Positions 34,978-44,942 of a stretch of DNA of 64,000 nucleotides are shown here, piece after piece. Origin of the DNA: Viridothelium virens (taxonomy: Eukaryota; Ascomycota; Dothideomycetes; Trypetheliales; Trypetheliaceae); the NCBI GenBank assembly GCA_010094025.1, contig ML991806.1:244739-308738 (forward strand), read 5' to 3'. How positions within the stretch are numbered: position 1 is the stretch's first letter; each line of letters begins with the position of its first letter. The translations under genes were made by a program, and so were the position numbers. The notes below the pieces were generated by a model. The model made no database searches and had not been told where the DNA came from. It saw only the letters and a list, made by a program, of their open reading frames with translations.

Positions 34978-36005
34978 GACTGCTACCTTTGGTTTTTGAT
35001 TACTTGACGAAAGTTAAGGACGGTGAGACCATAGACAGGGTTCTTCTAGATCGAAAATTTGCAGGTAGGTCCTTCAAAACAAAGCAATCCCTAGGTCTTC
35101 AGGATTCTGTACTGGCGATCTGTCTAACTCATGAAGAACGAATCCTCGGTCGTGGAAGAGCTTCATGGGACGGATAAGGAATGATAGCTGGCGCGAAAAC
35201 TGACATCATTCAATGACGTCAGGGAGTCTACAACGCGTCTTCCGGACGCGTCTAGGCCAAGATCCCTGAAGTTTAATCGTTGACAACGCCGTCTATTTGA
35301 GTGCATCCCACCAGGGGATATAATAAGAAATGTCGACGTTACAGCACTTGAGGCTATGGTTCGTATTTTGATTTCTCATACTTCCACGAATTTTGGAGGT
35401 CCCTCAACAAAATCTTACCCACGTGTAAGGAGAAGAGCTCGTCAAGATACTGAGAGAGAACCCGCTGGAAATCTCATGAACACCCTTTCTCAGTCTTGTT
35501 CAGCACGGAACGCGCTTGGCAAGATATTCAACCTCGTCAGCCCCGCCAACATTTCTCATTGCCAAGTGCCACCCTGATACTCGTACGATCTATAGGTCCT
35601 TGACGTAATTGGTCGAGTTCCTTGGCTGTGAATCATTATTTGCTACCCCTCGGCAAGAATTACCTCCTTATGTCACACAGTGTATAAGGTAAGGTGCTGC
35701 TAAGCTCCGTGAATGCAGAAACCAAGAAATTTGGAAGTCATTCACATGAGGTAGCTGAATGACCCCACTTCCTCCATGGTTCCACACGACACAACCACGT
35801 CTTCTACTTGTTTTTGATTGTTGATGAACATCCCGATTTACTTTTCTCTAGCGAGTATCTGTATTTACTTTGGCTATCAGGTCCCTCATAAAAGATACCA
35901 GATCGTGGTACATATATTCAGTACCACACTGATACCGCAGCTCAACGCTTCTGAAGGGAAGCTATCCTGGAATAACGAGCATAGTATCCCACTCGGAAGC
36001 TTGAA
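34978..36005. other. intergenic, no gene seen
   Basis: 1.03 kb between the divergent dioxygenase and CAP-protein genes. Short frames only. Probably both promoters. Confidence 0.5.
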
Positions 36006-36476
36006 ATGCCGTCAGAGTCTAAAGTGGCTATTGCGCTCCACAACGAAGCTCGCAAAGAATATGGCCTAGCTTCGCTCCAATGGTCCCCCCATCTCGCTGC
36101 TCAAGCAAAAATCTGGGCGAAAGAGCTTGCCAGAAAAGGGGTCATGCAACATTCGGATGCTGGAGGAGAGAATCTGTACTGGTCGTCCGATAACGCTGAT
36201 TTCGCTGCCGCGGTAAATTGCTGGTTGGACGAGAAGACTGCGTACCAGGGCGAGAAGATCGGCGAGGGCAATTTTGGAGAATGGGGCCATTATTGTACGT
36301 ACTGAATATGATTCCGTGAACATTTGTTGTATTGACTGAGTTTCGCAGCGCAATGCATGTGGCATTCGACAACGTACGTCGGCATGGGCAAAGCAAAGGG
36401 CGATAAGGGCACCTTCATTGTTGCAAGATATGATCCAAAGGGCAACATTTCTGGTGAGAAGCCATTTGGAAATTAG
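36006..36476 (+). CDS. small CAP/PR-1-domain protein without signal peptide
   Basis: Two exons (36006-36294, 36349-36476; 54-nt intron) give 138 aa, a bare CAP domain. Recognisable blocks are ALHNEARKEYGLASLQWSPHL, WAKELARKGVMQHSDAGGENL, GHYSQCMWHSTTYVGMG and FIVARYDPKGNISG. His at AALHNE-type helix 1 and in GHYSQ correspond to CAP cavity residues. Most fungal CAP proteins are secreted and bind sterols or fatty acids. This one starts directly at the domain (MPSESKVAIALHNEAR) with no signal peptide and few cysteines, so it is probably cytosolic, unless an upstream exon was missed. The intron join is supported because it rebuilds the GHYSQ signature. Confidence 0.87.
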
Positions 36477-36697
36477 CTCAATCCCTGGCCTTGAGGTTGC
36501 TGCAAGCGGGCCTGGAATATTGGGATTGATGATGCGTGGTGTCTTAGTTTGGCTGACAATCCTGCTGGCATGGAGATCTGCTCCACTGAAATCTAAGAGT
36601 TTGGATTGAGACTCGCATCAGCGTCGTGTGTTTCTTCGTTCCTGATGTTCGCTTGCCTCTTGGCTGCTCAGAGGCATATGGGGGAAGGTCATTAGTA

Positions 36698-37731
36698 TCA
36701 TCGCTCATTCTCTGCTTTCAATTCTGCCATCAAGCCGCCAATGTCCCGCTTTTTGGCATCCTGATCCAATTTGGTTGTCACAAAGCGGTCCAATACCTTC
36801 ACCTTCTCGGCCGCCAATCTAGCACAGTTTAGCAAAGCCATAGCATCTACCGTGGCTCCGCCGTATTTGGCAATTTGACAAAGCTCTCCATACTTATTCA
36901 CCGTCATTACTACCTCTCCCTCCCTGCACTGCTCTTCTGCTGCATTCGCATCAATTAGCATAAGCTCACTTCCCTCCACTCCACGAAAGTGACTGAAAGT
37001 CACGCAAAAGGGGTAATGGAGGATGCTCAACGGCACTGGCTCCCGTTCTCTGACATCCCAAATTTTGACATCTTCCCCATTAACACTGACATCTGGCCTC
37101 TTGTAATGTCGTAGTGCCGCCAGCAGTGCAACACAGCAAGTGTCCACGAGGCCACCATCAAAGTCGAGGACGTGGATATCGGCACGGAGTGCGAAGCATT
37201 TCGAGCCGGCAACGATGCATAGAGACTCCGTATCAAGAGCGTTACTGCGACGAATGGCTTTTTCAAGGAGGCGGGAAAGAAGTGACTCTTGTTCTGTGGG
37301 ACTAATGACTCAATTAGAGCGCTCTGCAGATAGCGTAAACGTGGGGGCAAGAGCTTGTAAGGACGGTAGATATAGACATGCAAGACATACCGGCCGACTT
37401 CGAATGAGGCAGAGGCTATGGGCGCGAGTTCAGTGGTGATTGTGAAGACACCATCGAATTTGCGATCCGGAAAAGGTATAGTGACCTCACTGGATATCTT
37501 CGCTACAACCCTGCGAGTCTCACTGATTACTCAATTGTCCAAAGAGAACTGTTTGTACAAAGTCTACCTTGTCTTGCCCAATTGAGCATCGGCGACGCCA
37601 TACTCGTCGCCAAATGAAAGATTCAAGGGTCGAAACTCGTCAAAGGCGCGTCCATCTATTCGTATTCCCTCGTGAAGCGCTTGTTGGATGAATTCGCGCT
37701 CATTCGAAGAGATTTCGGCCTCGCGAGGCAT
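36698..37731 (-). CDS. RRP45: exosome core subunit Rrp45 (RNase PH fold)
   Basis: A non-catalytic ring subunit of the RNA exosome, acting in nuclear and cytoplasmic 3'-5' RNA processing and decay. Three exons (37568-37731, 37391-37510, 36698-37301) give 295 aa. Family marks are EREFIQQALHEGIRIDGRAFDEFRPL, LGKTRVVAKISSEV, ELAPIASASFEVGR, LLEKAIRRSNALDTESLCIV and DIHVLDFDGGLVD, then the ALRHYKRPDV block. Introns are 57 and 89 nt, both GT-AG. The start MPREAEISSN is the first ATG. It is divergent from CWC15 with 245 bp between the start codons. The length is typical of fungal Rrp45. Confidence 0.93.
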
Positions 37732-37976
37732 TTTCGCTTGTCACTGTGGGAAAGTGAACATGATGGTGACAAACCCAGTGGAGGCGCGTGTGAATTCTCG
37801 AATGCCTGCCTTAGATATCTCTACAAGATAGAGTACCCTATCTTAAATGCCAAACACCAACTTTTCTGCCACCGCCTTGCCTTCCACTCTCCGCATCACT
37901 GCTTTACTACGCTTCCAAAGCCCACCTCCACTACAGATTTCTCGGTCTTGCTTGTTAGATCCAAAATTTTTGCACT
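37732..37976. promoter_or_regulatory. bidirectional promoter of RRP45 and CWC15
   Basis: 245 bp separate two divergent start codons of conserved RNA-metabolism genes, an exosome subunit and a spliceosome factor. The spacing implies shared regulatory DNA. No TATA box is evident. Confidence 0.55.
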
Positions 37977-38835
37977 ATGACGACAGCACATAGACCCACG
38001 TTCGATCCCGTAAGCTGAGTTTTCCCATCAAATAGCAAAGCCTTTTGTTTATCCATTGCTAGGCACGTGGCAAAGATCCGCTCCGCGGCCCGGCCTACCA
38101 TCAACGTCTTCTTCCTGCGTACAAAACCCTTAAGCATCGTCAGTCAGGACAAGGCAACGAGGCCGAGAACTCCCAACGGGACTTGCGCGCGGAGTTGCTG
38201 GAAGCCGAAGCAGCGCATTTTGCAAAGAAAGGCAAGAGTGTAACTGGCGGCCCAGCTGCATCTTCTGCGGGAGCAATCGAAGGAGCAAAAAATCAGCTTG
38301 CAATCGAGGACGGCGTTGTAAGAGAAGGAAAGAGGAGTGCAGACGACGAGAGTGACGATAGTGGGGAGGACCCAGAGGCGAAGCGACGACGATTAATACT
38401 TGAAGAGGCCGCAGATATTGACCGTGACTCGGAGATCAGCAGTGATGAGGAAGATGATGAGGATGAGGATGAGTCAGACGAGGAAGATGAGGAGGCTGTG
38501 CTCATGCGCGAGCTAGGGAAGATCAAAAAGGAGCGTGCGGAACAGAAGGCGAAGGAGGATGCCGAACGAGCTGCCAAAGAAGAGGAGAAGCGAGAATTTG
38601 ATATTGCCAGGGGGAATCCACTACTGAATCCGAAAGACTTCAGTGTCAAAAGGAGATGGGATGAGGACGTGGTATTTAAGAATCAGGCCAGAGGGACGGA
38701 GGAGAAGGGGAAGAGCAAGGAGTTTGTGAATGACTTGCTAAGGAGTGACTTCCACAAGCGATTCATGGTATGTCTTGTGCCGTTGAGTAGTTGGTCAAAC
38801 ACTAATGTTTCCTATAGGGCAGATATGTGCGATGA
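37977..38835 (+). CDS. CWC15: pre-mRNA splicing factor Cwc15/Cwf15
   Basis: A component of the Prp19-associated (NTC/Cdc5) complex in activated spliceosomes. Three exons (37977-38009, 38063-38767, 38818-38835) give 251 aa. It starts MTTAHRPTFDPARGKDPLRG, the family's invariant N-terminus. An acidic middle follows (EEDDEDEDESDEEDEE, about 125-145), then a charged coiled-coil and the C-terminal block NDLLRSDFHKRFMGRYVR. The final exon contributes only GRYVR. Introns are 53 and 50 nt. Nuclear location is implied by function and the basic KRRR motif. Confidence 0.95.
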
Positions 38836-39005
38836 GCGTTCAAAGCATTTTATCTAGAGCACTGCGGTGTGACTGAGGGTTTTGCTCAAGTTCAGGGAAG
38901 GATTGACAAAAAGATAGACTCATCAGAAGTATCGATCGGCAGACAAATTCCACTGATAAATACACAACATAACAACTGGACAACCACACGTTTACTGCTA
39001 CTGTA

Positions 39006-39545
39006 TCAGACGTTTCCCTCTCCAGACTGGCCGAAGCCTTTCTCCTCCCGCTTCTCGCGGCCTTTCTCAGCTAAGCTCTCGTTATGCAACATGTTCCCGG
39101 CCTTCTCCATCACTTTTCCAGCAAATGAATCTACGAGCAAGTGAGTGAGGGAGTCATCATTCATGGGTTTAGACATCAGCATACCATTCGATTCACCTCC
39201 GCTCCCGCTGGTTTTGTTGCCAAATCCAGCACCACCAGTGGTTCCACTTCCATATTCTGTTCCTCCGGCATACGCTCCAGTCTCTCCACCACTGCCATAC
39301 CTTGTCACTTCATGTTCTTGGCTATAGTCACCGTCTCTGGCGCTTTTGTTGCCGAAGCCTACACCAGCTGTTGTGCCTGAGCCGTAGTCGGTACCCCCAG
39401 AATACGAGTCAGTATTCCCATGAGAACCGAATCGAGTATCGTCGGTACCAAAGGTCTCGGAGGAGTCTCCACTCGTCTTATTTCCAAAGCCTGGGCCAGA
39501 AGAGGTCCCAGACCCGTAGTTTCCGGGCTCCTGGATGGTGGGCAT
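39006..39545 (-). CDS. Gly-rich repeat hydrophilin-like stress protein
   Basis: A single frame of 179 aa from the first true ATG at 39543-39545 (MPTIQEPGNYGSG). It is very hydrophilic, with three or more repeats of the type YGSGTTxGxGFGNKS separated by Glu/Asp/Thr-rich spacers. The C-terminus (SFAGKVMEKAGNMLHNESLAEKG) resembles the short amphipathic module seen in CsbD-like and other stress proteins. Proteins like this are usual in Pezizomycotina and are often induced in stress, conidia or dormancy, but their molecular role is not known. No signal peptide. The open frame extends further upstream without an ATG. Confidence 0.78.
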   Translation of the reverse strand: MPTIQEPGNYGSGTSSGPGFGNKTSGDSSETFGTDDTRFGSHGNTDSYSGGTDYGSGTTAGVGFGNKSARDGDYSQEHEVTRYGSGGETGAYAGGTEYGSGTTGGAGFGNKTSGSGGESNGMLMSKPMNDDSLTHLLVDSFAGKVMEKAGNMLHNESLAEKGREKREEKGFGQSGEGNV

Positions 39546-41746
39546 TTCAGAAGAATTGGTTTGGCGAAGGAGGAAGGCTGAGGGAACGATGCAAGAAGAC
39601 ACGAAAGGACCTACAGCGTAGTTACTTTCACTGAACCCACCTACCCGATCACCCCCGGCCGCCTAGTCATGCATCAGAATGGGATTGCGATCTGAGTAAC
39701 CAATGGGGATCGCCCTACCGTGTTGTAAGACGAAGAGCCTCCTGCACGCTCATCTGACCCGTGGTTCTCCGGCTCCTGATAGTAATGTCAGCATGAACCT
39801 CCATGCCTTATTGAGAACGCCTTCAAGTTCGTCAGGAAGGAGCTGCCCACACATAGGGCGTCCTTGCATTCGTGTTACCCGAAATCACTCCGTTTTATCA
39901 GGCACGACCAATAGAATATGCTAACTCTATACACCCTGCCCTTCGAAATCATTCCAGCACCCAATTGAAGCGTTCTTGGGATTACAAACACTTTCTCGAT
40001 ACCGTGGGAGTTCTTACATTGTAGTTGCTGGAAACTTTGCTGTCCTGGTAATCACTTCCTTCACGACTCTGCTCCATTATTAGAAATGAACGTATGGCGC
40101 CATAGTACTGCAAAATACATTAAAAGACTCGCTGTAATTAGACATGATTCAGAAGAGATCAGGGTCTACACTGAGTTTTTGCTCGACAGCATATGTCGGG
40201 GGAGCAGCAAACTTCGGTTTTAAAACATTAGATACAGCCGATTTGAAGGTTAATAGAAGAAAGATAAGAACGAAGATCGGCAACAATAGTGGCAGAACCT
40301 TAGATTAGGATCCATTATGCCAAGCGTCTAGACACTTAGCTGAGTGTGGTGCGCAGATTCAAAGAATCTTTGGTGGTTGCCGATGTCACGAAGTAGACAT
40401 TTAAGAGCCAGTCAGGAAGCTTCGATAAAAGCCTATCCAGTTCTACCCAATCAGCATCAGTCGTCATTGATAGAGGCGTCCGTTGATCCAAGACACGGGA
40501 CGATATCTTCTTCGAACCCCACTGAATAGTAACAGATCTTCAACTATCGGCTCTACTTCTTTAGCGCTTAGAAAACCTAAGCTGACTTTCACTGACTGGC
40601 GTTGAAGATTATCAGAGCCTATCTCAAAGCTGATGTTCTTAATCGAAAACTTTAATTGGACTCGAGAAGAATAAAAAGTACCAAATCTAATGATCGTCAT
40701 TGCAGCATCGATTACCTCTACACCAGTAATCCTGTCGTGTCACGAAGGTAGTAATGAACAAGATTTTCCGTCTGTTCATAGGTTTGGTCAACAGCTCCTA
40801 AAGCGTTTGAACTTGGCAATTGCCGATATCCTAGTCCCAAGATGCATTCGGATTGTGCCTATCTGCAGCTGCAGGGGTGGCGTGGTCATCGCGAATGATT
40901 TCCATACGTGAAACGATCCGGGGTTACTCTACCTCATGCCGATACTCCCTCCAATTGTTACTCGGATTCCAGGCCAAACAAGTTAAAGACCTGGCCGCTG
41001 TGAAAGTGCCGAAGGTGTTCTGTCTCAGGGTTTAGGCATTCTGGAGACAGCCTAAGCCATGCTACATGCAGTCTGATTCTGTAAGTACTGTGATTATTGC
41101 GGTAAACCAAACGACTTTACTTCCGCAACGAAAATCGAGCCAATACTTTTATTGACGTAGTGTTGGTGCTTTGGCATATCATGCTGGATATCGGTTACGA
41201 TAGCATTTAGCAAGAACCAAATCACTGACAGCTCCACATGACCACTTTCTGCTCATGCATTAGGGTAAGATTAGCATTTCGTTTTAGGTTGGTGACACGG
41301 AGGGAAGACAGAAAAACTCCGTCGGACAAATAATTAGGTTAGGAGAAAACGAATACTGTTGACTAGGTAATAGGAGCTACCTTATGTAACAATATTTAAG
41401 TGGTTGACCTGCAACTCCAACTCCCGCTCGTGTGAGCCTTCTGATTCAGGCGACGGGGATACCGAGTGGTAGCGGTACCTCAAAGGGGATTGGTCCCGTG
41501 CTACTCACACCGGTTTCCCGTATCGAGATTGCGGGACATACAAATCTCAACCCCAAAAAACCTCAACGGCCGTAAAACGTCTGGGGCGAGCTGGAGCTGA
41601 GACATCTCAGCCTCAGCGTTCTCCATTCGCCCTAAATGTGATGCAAAAACCGAGTTTGCTCGAGAAGTGAAAAGCTTTTGCTTAATCATATCACATGTTG
41701 TGAATGGTTACTCGCATATCTCCAACGTCTTCTGAGCTCCTAAAAC
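39546..41746. other. 2.2-kb gene-poor stretch
   Basis: No supported gene. AT content rises and stops are frequent at about 39,950-40,400 and 41,040-41,400. The last 100 bp should be the promoter of the ligase gene at 41747. Confidence 0.5.
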
Positions 41747-43464
41747 ATGCCATTTCTTGCAGACAAGTCTTGTCCATTGCCAACTCAGGACATCTGCTCA
41801 TGGATTTTCGATGAGCCAAAGTATGATATCGATCAACCGATCTTCCTTGAGGCTACAAACCCATCAAACCATATCACCGCAAAACAAGCTCGATCTCTTG
41901 TGCGAAAGTTATGCGCTGGTTTCCGCAAAGCTGGACTCAAGCCAGGCGACTGTGTAACTATTCATGCTTTTAACAGCATATATTATCCTATAATAGTGCT
42001 AGGAATCATAGCCTTTGGCGGAATTTTTGCAGGCACTAACCCGGCATACACGCCCTTCGAGCTCAAGCACCATCTCAAGACCGCTCGTGCTAAATTTCTT
42101 GTTGCTGAGCCTGAGATACTGGATTCGCTTCGTAAAGCTGCTAAAGAGGTCGACATCCCGGATTCACGTATTGTCCTCCTAGATGAGGGCCGACAAGCGG
42201 GAGACGCTGAAACTATCTCGAAGCATTTCCGATCATGGCGAACATTGATGTCCCATGGCGAGGAGGACTGGGTTAGCTTCAACGATGAAAAAACTCAGGC
42301 ATGCTCCTCGAAATCCCTCTTGCTGGATGGCCATAGCACAGAGTATTGACAGCCCTCTAGTCCACCACTGAGGCCGCTCGCCTCTTCTCCAGCGGCACCA
42401 CCGGCCTCCCCAAAGCCGCCATGATCTCGCACCGCAACTTCGTCGTCCAGCATACCGTGTGCTGGGAAAAGACGCGGCCAACTCGCCAGATACGCCGGCT
42501 CGTCCCCCTCCCCTTCTTTCACGCCGCCGTCGCCCCCCTCGTCCACACCGGCGTGTTGCGCTCCGGTGAAATGTGCTACATCCAGCGACGGTTCGCACTC
42601 GAAGAGTTCCTCGCCGCCATCGACAAATACCAGATCACGGACCTGATCTTGGTGCCGCCCATGATCAACGCCGTGCTCAATGCTCCTGCGCTCACCCGCA
42701 AGTACTCGCTGCGGAGCCTGGAGAACGGGTTCACCGGGGCGGCGCCTCTCGACAAGGAGCAGCAGAAGCGGTTTATTGGGTTGCTGAAGCCGGAGGCGCG
42801 GTTCACACAGGTGTGGGGGATGACGGAGACGTGCTGTGTCGCGACGTCGTTTGATTGGCATGAGCAGGATGAGACGGGGAGTGTGGGGCGCGCAAAACAG
42901 CACATGGATATGAAGATTGTGGATGATGAGGGGAACGATGTCACGGGGTACGACGTCACTGGAGAAATCTGCGTGCATGGGCCGGGCGTTATTCTGGGAT
43001 ATTTGGGGTCGGAAGAGGGTGAGGTCAATCGACGGGACTGGGATGCGGATGGATACTTTCATACTGGCGATATTGGAGTGCGCAAGAGCGAAACTGGTCT
43101 CTGGTTTCTGGTGGATAGGAAGAAGGAGCTGATAAAGGTGCGGGCTTTTCAGGTCGCTCCGGCCGAGCTAGAAGGGGTGCTGCTGGGTCATCCCGGGATA
43201 GCAGACGCAGCTGTTATCGGGGTGAAGTTTGAGCGCGATGGATCGGAATTTCCACGCGCATACATCGTTCGAAAGCCCGGAAGTGCTGGTGCCTCGCTCA
43301 CGGAACGCGATGTGCAGCAATTTGTTGCATCCAGACTGGCGGGTTACAAGCGTTTGGAAGGAGGCGTAGTCTTCACTGACGCGATACCAAAGAATGCAAG
43401 TGGCAAAATCTTGAAGAGGCTATTGCGAGAAATCGCAGCTAAAGAGATTGGGCCGAAGCTCTAG
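41747..43464 (+). CDS. 4-coumarate-CoA-ligase-like acyl-adenylating enzyme
   Basis: An ANL-superfamily enzyme that adenylates a carboxylic acid and transfers it to CoA. Two exons (41747-42298, 42361-43464) give 551 aa. Motifs: SSGTTGLPKAAMISHRN (P-loop A3), QVWGMTETCC (A5), YFHTGDIG (A7), DRKKELIKVRAFQVAPAELE (A8) and PKNASGKILKRLLRE, with the A10 lysine. The layout is that of the 4CL/luciferase-like group. The substrate is unknown (aromatic or fatty acid). The 62-nt intron has a GC donor (CAG|GCATGC) and a CTAG acceptor. No GT donor there gives a normal length and the expected FNDEKTQSTTEAARLFSSGTTG. The C-terminal PKL resembles a weak peroxisomal PTS1 signal. The GC content jumps in exon 2, from about 48% to above 58%. 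Confidence 0.9.
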
Positions 43465-44942
43465 ACGAAGTCATCATTATCAGAGAGAAACGATATCCAG
43501 CAATTTCCTCAACTTGGAGAGTCAAGTGTTTGTGTAATTTCGACTTGAGCGAGTAATATTCTTACTTAATCCGGAAGGCGAACCCCTGGGGAAAGTGGCT
43601 TCTGTGCTTACTGGTCATCCGGCTGACGCATCGCGCGCTCATGTTTACCTGTAGCAGTCCATTGGCCAAGAGGGAAATACAATTGGCTGGCCGGACAAGC
43701 CCGTACTTTTATATGTCCGCCAGTTAACAGTACTAGTGTTCGTGGAAAGCGTCCAGATGCATCTTCGCTTATCGACCTAAAGGGATCGTTCGAAGCTTCG
43801 ATCTCGGATCTGTCGATGCTTACACTACGGTGCTACCATCGACGGTGATTTATGACCAACAGAAGCGGCAGCGAAAAGGGCGCAGAGTTCGAAGCTAGGG
43901 AATTCTGCGCGAAAGATGCTGCGTGTGCTGCGTGGCTCGTCGGTGATGAACTCATCCCAGAGGTCGCAAGAATGACGAGCTCAAGGCTAGACCTGCCGTG
44001 CCTGCGCAGGGAACACGAGTTGGTTTCAAGATGACAGGGAGGCCGGGGTTGAGATGGCGGAAGAAGCTCTGGAAAGCGTTTCATAGGCAGTAGGATGAGT
44101 TGGGCCGAAAATCAGGGCTGAGGAGCAGGTCGAATAGGAGCGTAGAGTCGTTGGGCCGGGGACGGCATTAGGGGGGATTAGGTTCGCCAGCTGAGTGGTT
44201 CGTGTGGTTCATGCCGGCATTCGCGCAAGCCACTCGGTGAGAAACGTACATCAACATTTTCATGCGACGTCTGGTGAAGCAAGCAAAGAGTCTCTGTTCT
44301 TGCTGCCAGAGAGGTTTATATTAAATCCAGATAACGTGCCTTTCGTTTGGCACCGCTCCTTGACCCTGGTCATTGGGCCTACCTTATGTTTCGCGTGGAA
44401 ATTTCCGGATTGCGGTCTGCAGGACACGGACGGGGCTTAAACTACTGTACGGAGTACTGTATGGTACGGGATAAGGTACTTGACGGTTGGCCGCTGTCGC
44501 TTCCTTCCATCTGATCCATCTGACCCATCTGACACAGACCCAGCTTGCCAAATCCCCGAACTTCCTGGGGGTGCAGCTCGTCCTCCTTGTTCTGCAGCTG
44601 CCCGTCTCCACCTCCATTGTCTCGGCGTTTCGTTTCTGTCGTACATGAAGACTTCGCTGGCACCGGCTATTTTTAACTCCGTGTCGTCAGTTCCACAGTT
44701 ATCCATCCACCCATCGGTTCCCCTCCAGTTGTCGACATCTTGGCGTCAGAGGGTACTAATACCTCGTTGTCCGACTTTGGCGCTAGTTTCACGGGATCGA
44801 GACTGTTCCGTTACTCCCAATTTTCTCCGAGCACGCGCCCCTCTGCAGATCGTACTGTCTTACCCCAAATGCGTGAACTGCTGCTGTAGAACCAGCCTCC
44901 AGAGCTCTCTTTTCGACCTACACCAATCGTCGCAACGACACA
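43465..44942. other. intergenic, promoter and leader of the disordered-protein gene
   Basis: 1.48 kb with no supported gene. It includes a TACGGAGTA word near 44,449 and a 9-bp unit TCCATCTGA/CCCATCTGA in three tandem copies at 44506-44532. The last 300 bp are C/T-rich, as expected for a fungal promoter and leader. Confidence 0.5.
44506..44532. repeat. 9-bp tandem repeat, three copies
   Basis: TCCATCTGA occurs twice in tandem and then as CCCATCTGA. It lies about 410 bp before the start codon at 44943. No function is evident. Confidence 0.75.

Noticed and set aside
33726-43464. Secondary-metabolite cluster around the dioxygenase and CoA-ligase
   Set aside because: The genes between them are exosome, splicing and stress genes, and no synthase, transporter or cluster regulator is present.
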